Source: Callipepla californica brunnescens
Taxonomy: Eukaryota > Chordata > Aves > Galliformes > Odontophoridae
Assembly: GCA_023055505.1 (NCBI GenBank)
Contig: JALIRH010000043.1
Coordinates: 1,622,001 to 1,686,000, forward strand
Length of the DNA stretch: 64,000 nucleotides
Direction: 5' to 3'
Part shown: positions 13,001 to 25,000 of the stretch, one piece after another
Numbering within the stretch: position 1 is the stretch's first letter
Layout: each line of letters begins with the position of its first letter
Translations under genes and position numbers: made by a program
The notes under the pieces: generated by a model
Seen by the model: only the letters and a program-made list of their open reading frames with translations
Told to the model about the DNA's origin: nothing
Database searches by the model: none

Positions 13001-16000
13001 AACCGGGGTGCCCCAAAACCAAGCTGCTCTCCCCATGACGACGCGTTTTAGGGGAGCAGAGGGATGCTGGGGTGAGCTCAGCTCCAGGAGGGCACACAGA
13101 GGGCAGCGCAGCACCTTTGTGCTCCTCCGCAATTCACGTGGCGGTGCGGATCCTGATTAATTTCCCCAAAGAGGATTCTGGATGGAAGGTGCTGGGAAAT
13201 GAAGTGGGAGATGAGCTGGAAATCCCCAATGTGGGACTTGGTCCCCCTGGCCACGACTCGGTGAAGTGTTCCAATGTGGTATCGCTGTGGGGGGTGCGGA
13301 CCCTTAGACCCCCAGACTCACCACCCCACGCCCTGTTGGCAAAGACCCACTAAGAAATGGAAAAACCAACGGGAAAAGCAGGATCTGGGCATCCTGGCCC
13401 CAGAAATCACCCCCCAGCAGAGCACTCAGCCACCAGCTGGGGCTTTTGGTTTGGGAGCGGACCCGACCCGAGCGGGCAGACCCCAAATGATCAGGTGGTG
13501 GTGGGTGCTGCTGCCATGACAAAGCACAGCGTGCTGTAACGAGACGGATGGACGGGGAGAGATGGGGAGACACGCACTGATTGATTGATACAGGCACAGA
13601 CAAGACGGGTTTTCCTCTGGCTCGCAAGGTTACTCACTTTTCCTGGAAGAAAAAGAGCAGATGTCAATAGGAAATGTGTGGGCTCAGCGGAGAAACGCTT
13701 TGTTTCCGTGTGCTGGAGACACAGCTCAGCCCCCCCACGTGCTCACGGTGAATTTTGGGGTGTGCTGAATGTGTCCCCCCCTCCTGGACCTGCACCAGCT
13801 CACACCGCTCACCCCGCATTAACATGGATGCTCGTTAGCCCAGCACTGAGACTAATCAATATTGCCATTAACGGACTACCCTGAATTAATGCATTTTAAC
13901 CTGGCAGGCGTGAGGATATTGGTCATCGTGTCACCCAAGCTGGCAGGAAAAGCATTTCCCCTCTCCTGAGCCAGCTCACGGCCATCACCCTGCACAGAGG
14001 GCTCCGAGATGCGCCCACCCTCCAGATCCTGCAGCCCCATCCCATGCAGCATCACTGCTCTGCCAGCCCTGCCCCTGTGCCCACATCTCCGTGCCCACAT
14101 CCCCATGCCTGGACCCTGTTCCTCCATCCCTATGCCCTAACCGTGTTCCTCCATCCCCATCCCTTGCCCCTGTGCCCCCATCCCCGTGCCCTAACCCTGT
14201 TCCTCCATCCCCACGCCCTGTCCCTGTGCCCCCACCCCTGTACCCTGCCCCTACACCCCATCCCCGTGCCCTAACCCTGTGCCCACATCCCTGTGCCCCC
14301 ATCCCTGTACCCTGCCCCTGTGCCCCCATCCCTATGCCCTAACCCTGTGCCCCTATCCTCGTGCCCTGACCCTGTGCCCGCCGTGCCCCGGGCAGCAGAG
14401 CAGAGCCCTGGGCAGCAGCACAGCCGCCTTCCCCCAGGCACCCCCCAGCCACCCTCTCCTGCTGCCTCGCAGTGCCTCTGGCTAAACAGAGATCAGAAAT
14501 GTTAGATCTTTCTTAACATCTCCTGCCAGCACTGTCAGTGGCCCTCTCCAGAGTACCAGGGCCCTCTGTTATGTAAACACAGCACATTCTCTGTCAAAGA
14601 TTAAAAAAAAAAAAGGCTCATTTGCACATAAAAGCAGCCTCTGCACTAGTTACGGGCACTGTGGCATGTAAGGAAGGCTGGAGGTTAAACTTGCTAATAA
14701 AACCGGGCGGCACCGCTCCCCTGGCACTGCCCTCAGCCCCCTGCCACCGCCCCACTGCAGGGGTTAGGGCGCAGGGAGAGGGGTCTGCCGAGGGGGGGAC
14801 ACCGAGGGGAGGCACGTGGGCAAATGTCCCCAACCCCCCTGGCACCCCCTGGCACCCCAGGGTGCTCCTCACCGCCCCGCATCCCCTCTCTGCACCGCGG
14901 TTGGGTGACAGCGGGTGATGCTGCGCAGCGGTGGTGATGGCAGTGGGGATGCGGGCACCTCCCCACCGGGCTTGGGGGGGCACTGGGGGTCCCCGGGCAC
15001 GCTGACCCCTGGCTCTGCCCGCTGCGGGAGCGCCCGCCAGGCGGGCGGCAGACAGCTGCGTGTGCCGGCGGGGTCAGCACAAATGTAATCAGATCAGAAA
15101 TTCATCGTCAGAGAGACGGCGGCTGGAAAGTGTAACGCTAATTGCGTTAGCGCCGTCAGCCGGGGCTCCCGCAGCCGTTCCTGGGCAGACACACGGGCAC
15201 GGCAGGATGGGGACGGGGCACGGCCGTGGGGTGCTGGGCACGGCGGGGTGGGCGCAGAGGAACGGGGGTCTCGGTGGGAGAGGGGAAAGGGCCGCAGGAG
15301 GGTGAGCGGAGCAGCCAGATGGCACTGGACAGGGCCGGGCACCGCAGCAGAAGGTGTTTACGGTGGAGGCTGACAGCAAAGGTGAGCAGGGCACAGGGCT
15401 CCGGCAGCAGGAGAGGAGAGGAGGGGAGGTGGGGAGGCTGCTGCGCTCTGCAGATCGCTGCCGTGCCAGGACAGCACGTGTGTGCTCATGCACACCTGCC
15501 CTAGCATGCACGGGGCCGTGCACACCCACTCCAGTTTGCACGCACCCATGCACACCCACCCTGGCGTGGGTACCCCCACATCCCCCCCCATCCTGCACAC
15601 CGCCGTGCCCCACAGAAGCCCCGCGTGTCTCTGCTGCAGCCACGTGCCAGCCCGTGCACGAGGCCACGCGTGCTCATACGTGCTCAGGCTGCTCACGCTG
15701 AGCGCCCTAATTAACACGGCTGGCGCTGATAAGGGCGAGAGATGGGAACCGCTGGGGGTTATCTGCCACAGGCAGCCGGCCCCCCCCCCGCCAGGCAAAG
15801 GGTGTCTGAATGGGTAAAGAACCCCACAGCGGGCTGACCTCGTTCGTGCCTCAGTTTCCCCACCGCAGGGCTGGGCACAGAACCCACAGATGAATGGGGA
15901 CGAAGGGCACTGGGGCAGCCAACACCTCCTGCAGTGTTTGGCACGGGAGCCATCTGACCTGCCTGCTTTCCCCCACCCCCGTAGCCCCATCCCTGAGCAC

Positions 16001-19000
16001 CCAGTCCTGCCCTGCTGTCCCTGGGGGACATCCAGCCAGGACCCAAACCCCAGTGACCCCCAGAAGAAGGACGGTGTGGGACTTTGCTCCCCAGCGTGGG
16101 GGTGATGGGCTGCAGAGATGCAATTCATCATACAGGGCTCTGTCAGCTCCTTTTAACACGGGAAGGTGGGGAGGGGGGGGGGGGGGCGAGTGATGTCTTT
16201 TGTCTGCCCAACAATTAATTATTATTTCCTGACTAATGATGAACCCTGGCTTGCAAAGCAGGTAGCATCCGTGTGCGGGAATGGGACCCACAGCCTCCAC
16301 CCCTCCCTCGCCCCACTGAGCCCTGCCACGGGGGTGGGCAGGGGGAGGGTGGGCTGTGCACCAGACACGCGTTTACCACCCCCTGCTGCCCTGACCCTGA
16401 GCACGCCCTGCCCAGAAATGGCACCTCCAGTTGGCTTCCCAAAATGCTGCGAGCGTGCAAAGGGAAGGGAGCACACCAGGAACCAAAGTGCACGGAGCAT
16501 GCCCAGTGCCCGCGGCACGCCGGCTGTGCCGGCGCGGAGCACGCTAAGTGCAGCCCGCTCCGACCGCAGCCCCCGGGGCTGATAACGGGATGATAGGGCT
16601 GTGTTAATGGAGAAAATCCATTTAGGTTCACTCGATACTCTCCCCACAGGCTTTCATTACACCTCAGGGGTCTGCGGAGCGCCGTGCCCTGAGCCGGGCG
16701 GGCTGTGCTCCCGCAGCACATCACCGCATTGGCTCTGGAGCAGCTGCAGCACGTTTGGGGACGGTGACAAACGCACATCCCCTGCACACACACACACACA
16801 TACACACACACATACACACACATACACACACGGGGCCGACCCGCAGCGCAGCGAGGAGGAAACTGCAGCGGAGCCACGGAGGAAAGCAAAATAATTACCG
16901 GGCGCTCCCAGGCCGGGCCGCCCGCCCCGCGCGCGCTGTTTAAGGCTAGTTAATAGCTAGTGTTCTCTGGTTAGGCCTGAATGACATTTCCAGAGTTATA
17001 ATAACTGAGCTATTACTTGCCGTATTGATGCATTCCCCCTGCCGGCAGCCGGCTCATCCCGCGCCGCGCCGCGCGGCCGCCGAAAGCTCCTTTAGTCAAT
17101 AGCACTTCTATTTTTCATTACTCCCTGGAAATGTGGCTCTTGGAAGCTCATCCGTCATTCAATTACGCCCTGGTTCAGTCCTATCATACACGTGTCATAA
17201 AGTTCCTCAGATCTGAACTGCTGTTAATTTTCTGCGCCGTCCCGAGGGGATGCCGGGACGTGCCTGGAAAGGCAGCCGCGCGCCGAGGGCATGCCGGGAC
17301 CGGGCACTGCAGGGGGGATGGGGCCACGCTGCAGTGGGGCTGGGGGTCGGCGGCAGACCCCTCCCCACGACACCTTCCCACCGAGGTCCGCTCCTCCAGC
17401 GGTGTTGGTTTAACGGGGCCGTCTCTCCCCCTCCTCCCTTTCCCCTTTAATCCGAGCGGTATCCGCGCTGGGCACGTCCGCGCCGGATAATCACCTGCCT
17501 GGCAGATTTGTCACTGCACCAGATGTAATCGGGGAACTGCTTGCTTGCTTGCTTGCTTTTTTTTTTTCTTATTTTAAACCCTCCTCGTTTTCAGGTTCTT
17601 GGAAGCCACAGCTCCGGGCGGTGCCCGCCGCTCCCACACCCCTGGGATGCTCCAGGCTTTGTTCCCACCTGCGCTGACTTGAGGTGCCACGATCCCACTG
17701 ACAGAAGGGATGGATGAGGTCCAGCGGCACAGCTCCCCATGTATATGGGGAAACTGAGGCAGCAGTGCGACCCTATGGAGGCACAGCAGCACCCACAACA
17801 GCTGCCCCTTCTCCCCACTGCTACCACCCATGGGTACCTCCCATCCCCGCTGCCATCCCGACGCTCACTGAGATTCACCCGCTATCCCAACGGAGCCCGA
17901 CGTGCATTACAACCACGGGGGCTCATACAGGATCCCACTACCAGTCCCTGTCCTCACGGGAACAGCCTCCATCCCAGCTGCCAAATGGGGAAACTGAGGC
18001 ATGGGGAGGACCCACCTTCACCTGAGCTGCGGGGACATCCCCGTGGCCACAGTGACTGCCCCGACCCCACTGAGGTGACCTCTCCGTAGGCACAGCCTGG
18101 CTGCCCTCCTGGCCACCCCATCCCTGTCCCCCTTCTGCCTCACACCAGCACTCTTGGCTCTGGGGCACAGCCACGCTGCGGGGTCTGGACCCCAGCATGG
18201 CCCCCACCCTGAGCTGTGCACCCCGACCCACGGACATCAGGACTGACAGACAAGAGGGGGTTGGGGCTGAACGTGGGGCTGCATGTAGGGCTGGATATGG
18301 AGCTGTTCGCAGGGCTGGGCTCCCCCCACGCTGGTGTTTCAAGGGTGGGGGCTGCGGGGAATCCTCCCCCCCTCATCTGGGCACCAGCGAGGGGTCTCCC
18401 CGGCACGAGGCCACAGGGCAGGGGGTGCATGGCCCCCAGCAGGGTCAGGGCAGCGCCCACACTGGGGGTCCTAACAGAGGCAGCAGTGGGGTCAGGGGCC
18501 GCAGCAGTGCTCTGATCTCTCTGCCTGGAGCCCCCACACTCCTTCCCCCCCCCCCCCCCCCGCATTCGTTCCCCTCGCGCTTCCCCAGCCAAATTTGACC
18601 TAATTTGCCGTGAGCCGCCGGGGTCTGCGCAGGGCACCGAGCCCCCCACCCCACCCCACCCTGCTCCTTTCACTGCTTTAAGCCTTTTGCTTTGTCCATT
18701 CACTCACACTCTAATCAGATTAACGCCATTCCAAAGGTGCCCCCCTCCCTCCCTCCCTCTTTCTCACCCTCTCACCCCCTCTCCCCCCCCCCCCCCGACC
18801 ACAGCGGATCCACAGACCAGGACCCTCCCTCCCCATCATAGGGCAGCGATGGCCTTGGGAGCAGAGGGGACAGGGATGGGGGGACTGAGATCAGGGACTG
18901 GGATGAGGCTGCCCCCAGTCCAGTGATGCTCAGAGGGACGATGGCAGCAGTCCCACACAGTGCCATGGGCACGTGGACCCTTTGGGGAATCCCCTTCCTT

Positions 19001-22000
19001 CCTCAGAGACGTTTCACATTTCGACTCATGCTAAAGGACTGCCTGGGAACAGAGGAAATGTACCAAAAAAGCCAGTGGTCCCCATGCCTTCCCCCTAGGG
19101 GGACACAACCCCATGGAGCAGAGCCGGGTGATGCCCTGACCCCAACCCCAACGCAGCCCAGAGATGCTCTGGGGTCAACCAGGACCCAAACGTGACCCAG
19201 GGGACACCCATGGGGACACCACAGCTGTCCCAGCCCATGGGAAGGCAGAGAATCTCCCCCCCAACCCCCTTCCAGGAACTTTTCTGCCTTACCCCACGTG
19301 TTCCAGCCCTCCCCGCCCCACAGTACACCCAATGTCCACACCAAGACCTTAAAAATGGATTTCAGTCCCCTTTTTGGGGCAGCGCTGCGCACAAATGCAT
19401 TCGACACGGGCGCTCTCCCCCAGCCAGGATTGTATGCAAAGGCAGTTAGGGGTCAATGAATAATTCATCCTCCGCTGTCTTTCAGAATTATACTGTGGAA
19501 AAATAAATCTGAGACTATATAAAAAATAATAAAAAGAAAAAAAAAAAGTGGCCAGAGGAAGGAGGGGGGGGGGGGGAGGGAGGGACGCCCCAACTCTGCG
19601 TGGGGATGAAAGCCCCCGCACTGCCCCCACCGAGCAGCCCCGCATTGAGGTCTGCACGGAAACCACCTTAAATCCTTCCTGTGCTTTGTTCCAGGCGCCT
19701 TTCAGTGCGTCTTAAGGAGATGGGGAGGGGGCCTGGATGTGGGGTTGGGGGGGGGGGGGGCCCTTTGAAGGAGCCCACTCATCCGCGTGGCTGCTCGAGT
19801 TCAAGGGGCTGCGTGCCCGGGGGGTGGCGGGGCCACGTCCACAGCGCCCATCCCCCCCCTTCCCCAAAACCCCACTGCTGTGGGGGGACCTCTGTCCCCA
19901 ATGCCCGGTGGATGTGCCAAAATGGGGAGCAGATCCCACAGAACTGGGGTGCCATGGGGCGGGGGGCAGCCCCCAACCCAGAGCCCCCAACCCAGAGCTC
20001 CCCGTATTCCCCTCCACGTCCCCGCAGCTCCCGGGGCCACGTGCTCGCGGCACGATCCGCTCGCGGGGAGGAAAGGGAAGCGGGAGTCACTTTAATTTGG
20101 CTATTTAAAAATAAAGAAGTAACGCAGGCTTTGAAAGCCTGGAGGGGTCCCAGCGGAGAGACCTCCATCCCCCCTTCAAAGGCCGCCTCCGCTTTCTTCC
20201 ACCCGTTAGCAGCATACAAAGGTGCGCGAGCACTTTCGTCTCTGCGGAAAGACCTTTTTAATTGGTTCCAGGCAGAAGGTCAAAATCTCTCTCCCCTTCC
20301 CCGCACGCGTTTCTGAGAGGGGGAAGGAAAGAAAAAAAACGGGGGGGAAGGATAAAAAAAAAAAAACCAACAAACGAGGGGAAAGAAAAAAAGGTGGGGA
20401 GGGGAGGAGGAAGGGAACGGGGCTCCGGAGGGGCGGTGGGGGCAGCGGGGATGGGGCTGATGTCCCCAGTGCAGGGATGGGGGGACACCAGGAGGCAATG
20501 CTCATGGATGGGAGGTGTAGGGATGCGGGCAGTGCTGCTCCTGAGTTCCTGGATCCTGAGCAGGAGGTGCAGGATCACCCCACGGCTCCTTGGTGCCTTT
20601 GGGGTCCTCTGGGCAGCACGCAGGGCCCAGCCCCGACCCCAACCCCCGTCCCCCTCCCGCTGGAGCCGCCGTCCTCCCACCACCACTTGGGTTTCCTTCC
20701 ACGGAAGGGGAGCTGAGCAAACGCATCAATTATTGAGCCGGGGCGCCGCGAGCCCGACGCGTCCCCTTTGCTAATGCCGCTCAGGTAGAGCAGCGCGGAG
20801 CTGCAGTCAGACACCTCCTAACACGATTAGCTGCAGGGCTCTTCCAGCGCGCTTCAAGGTCAATTTTTCTGAGGCTGACAAAAGGCACAGGAGGGTGGAG
20901 GCTCTCCCCAGGATGGCACGGGCAGCCCTGGGCACGGGGATGGGATGGGGACAACGGGAACGCAGCGGTTCCGCTGCACGACGGCGATGCCCGGAGGAGC
21001 GGTCCCGCACCGCTCGGTTTTGCACGGAGCAATTGGATCCATATGTTGTTCCCCAGCAGCGGAAACTGCTTCCCCCTCCATCCCTCCCTGCCTGGAAACT
21101 GCTCGGCCCCTTCCAGTGCCCCGAGCGGGGCAGGAGATGGGACGGGGCCCAGAACCCCGAGCTGGGAGACGGGGATGTGCGGGATGGGGTCTGTGTGGGA
21201 ATGGGGCAGCAGTTGTGTGCCATGGGGAGACGGCGATGGCACAGCGAGCCCACTGCTCCCTGGGCAGCACTCAGAGCATCCTCAGGACACAACGGGACCC
21301 ATGGGGTCAAGCTCCATGGGGCACGACAACCACCACCACGAAGCCGCTCCGTGCCCCTCGGCCCCACAGCACCGCGGTTTGTCCCCACGCAGGGCTGGCA
21401 CGCGGCACTCTGCTCCCTCCAAGCGAGGACGGGCAGTGGGAAACCTCAGAGATGCACCCGAAGAGGCACAGCCTGAGAGCCCCACTCGTGTGACCCAACG
21501 CCCATCTCCGCTCCGCGGCGCGAGTGCCTCCACCGCCGTCAACAGAGCGCGTTTCTGTACGGAGAGAAGCTGGAAAACAAAGCCCCGGGGATCGAACCAC
21601 CCTGGAAAGAGGAAAAACAGAGAAAGGAGGAAAAAAAAAAGAAGCCGACCCAACCCGCACGTAAATCACGTTACGTCAAAGCTGACCCTCGCCAAACCAG
21701 TCCCTCAACTGGGGGAACTGGGGCCGCGCCTGAAGGTGGGCCCGGCGGTGGGATCGGGGTTAAATGGGTTTTTAAACACCTCTGAGCTGGTGGGATGCGG
21801 CGTGCTGCAGAAGGACGCCGCGTTATTTTTATCATCGCATTACTTCCAGCTTAATTGCCGGGATGTCATCAGCGGCGCTGAGCGGGGTGCGGGCGGCAGC
21901 AGCTCGGCACGGCCGCGCTTTGTCCTCTCCAAAAGGAGCAGCAAACGCACGGGGCGGAGCAGGGCAGCAAACCCTGAGAGCACAGACCTCCATCTGCACA

Positions 22001-25000
22001 CGGACACCGCGGTGGGGGCTGCAAAGACCCCCTCCCATCCCCATCCCCCCAGGCCGCTCTGACCCCGGCTCTGCAGCAGGAGGGATGCGGGCGAGCAGCG
22101 CGGAGCAGCGCCGCTGCTGAGAAATCATCTCGGAGGAAACCAAACTTGCCAGTCAGCGCTCTGACTAATGGCATACGGGAATTAAGACAGCAGAAATGCC
22201 CCGCGCTGCCAGCAGCTCGCAGCCAGGTGTGCCTGCTACAACTTGTTTCGTGGGGAAAGCTGCTCCGCGTCTGCGCTCCGATGCTGGGAAACACCCAAAG
22301 CCCCAACGATGGGGCTGAGCCAACAGCCCCGCGGGGCCCAGGGGGCACTGGGGGATGTGGGATGCAGTGGGACGCAGTGGGACGCAGTAGGATGCAATGG
22401 ACGCAGTGAGACGCAATGGGATGCAATGGGACACAGTGGGACGCAGTGGGATGCAGTGGGACGCAGTGGGATGCAATGGATGCAATGGATGCAATGGGAT
22501 GCAATGGGACGCAATGGGACGCAGTGGGATGCAGCAGGATGCAATGGGACGCAGTGGGACGCAACGGGATGTGGTGCATGGGGCAGCTTTGCACCCAGAG
22601 CAGAGCAGAGCGGCACGGGGCGGTGGTGGCAGTGCACATCCCAGCAGTGGGCATGGGGAGGGCAGGGAGCAGAGCTGTGCCCCACACGCTGCCCTCCCGA
22701 TCCCAGCACAGCCCCGATCCCGGCTGGCTCCGCTTTGTTATAGGGTCACGCAGAACAGCAGCGGCGCGGAAGATAGGGAAGCGGCGTTTTACCATCAGAA
22801 AAATTAGTCGCAATATTAATTAATCCTCAAAGCGCTTCACGAACATTAACTAATTAAGCCTCCCAAGCCCTCTGCGAGGTGGGAAAGGTATCGCTGCCCT
22901 CGTTTTAGGGCTGTGGAAAATGCGGCGCGGCGGAGGTGACGTGATGCACCCCAAGGTCACTGCGGGGCGGGCAGAGGTGGGGCCGGGACCCCAAACCCCT
23001 TCCTGGGATCACAACAGCCCCAGCGGGTCCCCCAGTACGTCCAGAAAGGAAAACTGGGCTCAGACAGAGAGCGGACAGCTTCTGGTGACCCCACTGCTGC
23101 ACACAGCCCCAAGGACACCCGCAGCACCCCACGGCGCTGCCCTGAGCTGGCAGCCAGCACGGCCCCACGGGACCCACGCAGGGACACCAATGGGGCACGG
23201 GGCAGGGGACGCCCCACGGCCACAGCATGCGGCTCTGGGGGAGCAAAGCAGAAGGACCGAGGGGCGTCACCGCGAGCAGAGCGACCCGGCGCGGTGTGAG
23301 AGCGGCTGGGTTATCAACCGGCGTCTCAATCACGCGGCATCGATCCAGATAATAGCAGGCAATTGTTCAGATACAATATCATAAAGTCTCCTTAACTACA
23401 GCCATAAAGCTTCCCCCGCCTGCAGCTCTCCCCGGCGCTCCCCACACAGCGGCCTCGCTCCTCCGGCACGGAGCACCATGAGCACGTGCCGGGCTCAGAC
23501 ACATCCCTGCTCCTTCCAGTGCTCCGTGCACCGCTCCTTTGCACCTCCTGCACGCTGCAAACCATCTGCTGCCAGGAGGAGGGGGCACCCCAGGGCCCGG
23601 CCCTTCCCCCCCCCAGCGCACGGCAGCAGGGGGTCACAGCATCCCTGGCACCTGAAGCTGTAACACATCAGATTTGGGGCAGCTGGGAGACAAAAACAAC
23701 GGCCCTGAGCCCGACACCAAGCAGGGGCCAACGTGCTGCCCTATACCCAGCACCGGGGTGGCCCTACGCCCTGGGACGACCCCAATGTTTGGCCACAGAG
23801 CAGTAAGGTTTGGGTCCCGGTGACCCCCGGGAGTCACTGCCCGCGCCAGGGAACGCTGCTCCTCCGTGCACCGCTTAATGAGCACAAAATATTTCCATGT
23901 TGCAATTACTTGGTTCGTTTGTGCTGCTGCGGGCAGCGATGGCGCTGGGAAAATCCCTCCGGAGCCACCGCAGCCGTCCGTGGGGGTTTGGGGGGCTGAG
24001 CCCCACGGCTTCACCCCAGAGACTGACACCAGCAGAGGGGATACACAGCTCTGGGTTTGGGGTGCGATTCCCAGCCCTGCCCATCCCCCCCAAACGGGAT
24101 GGGATTTACACCCCTACCCCCATCACAGCAGCGGGCCGGGCAGCAGCAGAGTTCATCGCGCCGCAGCCACACCTGGGCCCATAAATCTCCCTTTACAAGG
24201 CAGCCCGGTGCGGTGATTTATAAGGTGAAACCAATATTAAAATGTTTAAGGTAAAAAAGAAAGAAAAAAAAAAAAATAAACAACAAGGAAACACACAGAG
24301 CCCAGCTGGGCTCCATCCCCGGGGGGAGGACGGGGGCAGGGACCGGACACGGTGCTTCCCAGGGACCCAGCCCCGTGTTCCCCCCCCTCACCCCACAGAT
24401 GGAGCAGCCCCAGCACCGCTCCTGACCTCAATATGAGGAACTGAGGATGGGGGAAGCGATGTCCGTGTGCTGAGCTGGGAAGTGGAGCACATCCCACCCC
24501 TCTGCATCACCCACAGCACCCGAGGGCCCCCACACCAGACCCGAGCGGGACATCGAGCACAACAAAAGCCGTGGGGCAATGGGCACCGCAGCACAGGGGG
24601 ACCCCACGGCCCTATATCCCCAGGAACCCCACACTGAGCTGAGCACTGGGGTCCACAGCAGCACAGGGACGGTGCCACATGGGGATGCTCACCCTAAAGC
24701 TCCGGGTACCCGCGACCCCACAGCCAGATCCCATCACGGCTGCGAGGATACGGCGCTCTGCGCTCCACACGGAGCAAAATGGTGGAACGGCACCAGGAGA
24801 GGAACACGGATGGAAGAGAAGGAGAGGGCGGAGGGCAATGGGACCCCACAGGTCCCCCACGGGTGGGAAGCGGTGCGGGAGCTGCAGAAATCCCCATCCC
24901 ACCCCCCAAGAGGGATCTGGGCACAGGGCCCCGTGAAACGGCGCGGTGAAAAAATGGAATTTGGAGGAGAAATGCGCTGGGAAAGATCGGTCAGCAAACA

